From: Microvirga sp. 3-52
GTDB taxonomy: Bacteria > Pseudomonadota > Alphaproteobacteria > Rhizobiales > Beijerinckiaceae
Direction: 5' to 3'
DNA length: 64,000 bases
NCBI RefSeq assembly: GCF_018383585.1
Contig: NZ_JAHAMK010000018.1
Coordinates: 36,105 to 100,104, forward strand
A program made the position numbers and the translations under genes. The notes under the pieces were generated by a model that worked only from the letters and a program-made list of their open reading frames with translations, was not told where the DNA came from and ran no database searches. Positions 63,834-64,000 of the stretch are shown piece after piece (position 1 is the stretch's first letter; each line of letters begins with the position of its first letter).

Positions 63834-63861
63834 AAAACCCCGGTGTTGCCACCGGGGTTTT
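63834..63861. terminator. Bidirectional terminator between the hydrolase and porin genes
   Basis: AAAACCCCGGTG (63834-63845) and CACCGGGGTTTT (63850-63861) pair perfectly around TTGC. Runs of A and T on both sides suit convergent transcription from both directions. Confidence 0.9.
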
Positions 63862-63884
63862 CCGATCCAATCAGGATGAGCCGA

Positions 63885-64000
63885 TTAGAAGTCGCGCTGA
63901 ACGCGCAGGCGGCCTTCCCAAACGTCGTTCTTCAGGTTGACCGGATCCGGACCACGCGGGTCAATGTTGGCGTAGAGAACCTCAACACCGAGGTCCAGGC
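63885..64000 (-). CDS. Porin (3' end only)
   Basis: Only the last 37 codons lie in the window. They read LDLGVEVLYANIDPRGP and then DVWEGRLRVQRDF, ending on Phe as outer-membrane porins do. The pattern matches the C terminus of Hyphomicrobiales porins of the Omp2/RopA type. The 5' end is beyond 64000. The gene is closed by the terminator at 63834-63861. Confidence 0.8.
   Translation of the reverse strand, partial: LDLGVEVLYANIDPRGPDPVNLKNDVWEGRLRVQRDF

Overview
This is a high-GC chromosomal segment from an alphaproteobacterium of the Hyphomicrobiales (Rhizobiales). The best guess is the Methylobacteriaceae/Microvirga side of the order, but that placement is an inference. The evidence is: alphaproteobacterial gene orders (pepA-holC-lptF-lptG-lptD-pdxA-rsmA; fabD-fabG-acpP-fabF-mltG-yicC-gmk; rpoZ-rsh-pyrE with dapA-smpB), an Omp25/31-like barrel, a rhizobial-type porin, an Irr-like iron control element, an EcfG-type stress promoter, and two families of dispersed palindromic repeats of the RIME/REP kind. 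Nothing looks like a prophage, plasmid, insertion sequence, CRISPR array or tRNA/rRNA gene.

Layout. 0-3 kb: end of a branched-chain-type ABC uptake cluster (livF-like ATPase) with a DUF805 membrane protein and a PaaK-like acyl-CoA ligase. 2.8-4.3 kb: RNA-rich intergenic DNA around an Omp25-like gene, with two unannotated small-RNA candidates; one has a perfect EcfG promoter (GGAAC-N16-CGTT). 4.4-7.1 kb: HTH protein, exported pentapeptide-repeat protein, small lipoprotein, membrane-anchored cyclic-nucleotide-binding protein. 7.1-10 kb: ferric-iron ABC transporter (fbpA, fbpB) behind an ICE-like box. 10.2-13.3 kb: chemoreceptor and membrane-anchored DJ-1/PfpI protein. 13.4-20 kb: scoAB (ketone-body CoA transfer), AsmA-like protein, polyamine transporter potAHI. 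20-28.2 kb: two convergent multidrug pump loci, one with MarR and one with TetR control, then a Crp/Fnr regulator. 28.8-35 kb: ABC-F protein, a patch of very small genes, lipoprotein, S10-type carboxypeptidase.

35-64 kb is core metabolism and envelope: DNA polymerase III chi, leucyl aminopeptidase, LPS transport (lptF, lptG, lptD), pdxA, rsmA, ddl, gmk, yicC, mltG, fatty-acid synthesis (fabF, acpP, fabG, fabD), RNA polymerase omega, the (p)ppGpp enzyme, pyrE, an NYN-domain protein, a GcvR-like ACT protein, smpB, dapA, a soluble lytic transglycosylase, an alpha/beta hydrolase and the 3' end of a porin gene.

No large undescribed multi-gene system is evident. The least explained features are the two small-RNA candidates at 2.83-2.93 kb (minus) and 4.19-4.29 kb (plus), the small-protein patch at 31.2-32.9 kb, the absence of surA from the lptD-pdxA junction, and repeats whose edges lie at or inside stop codons.
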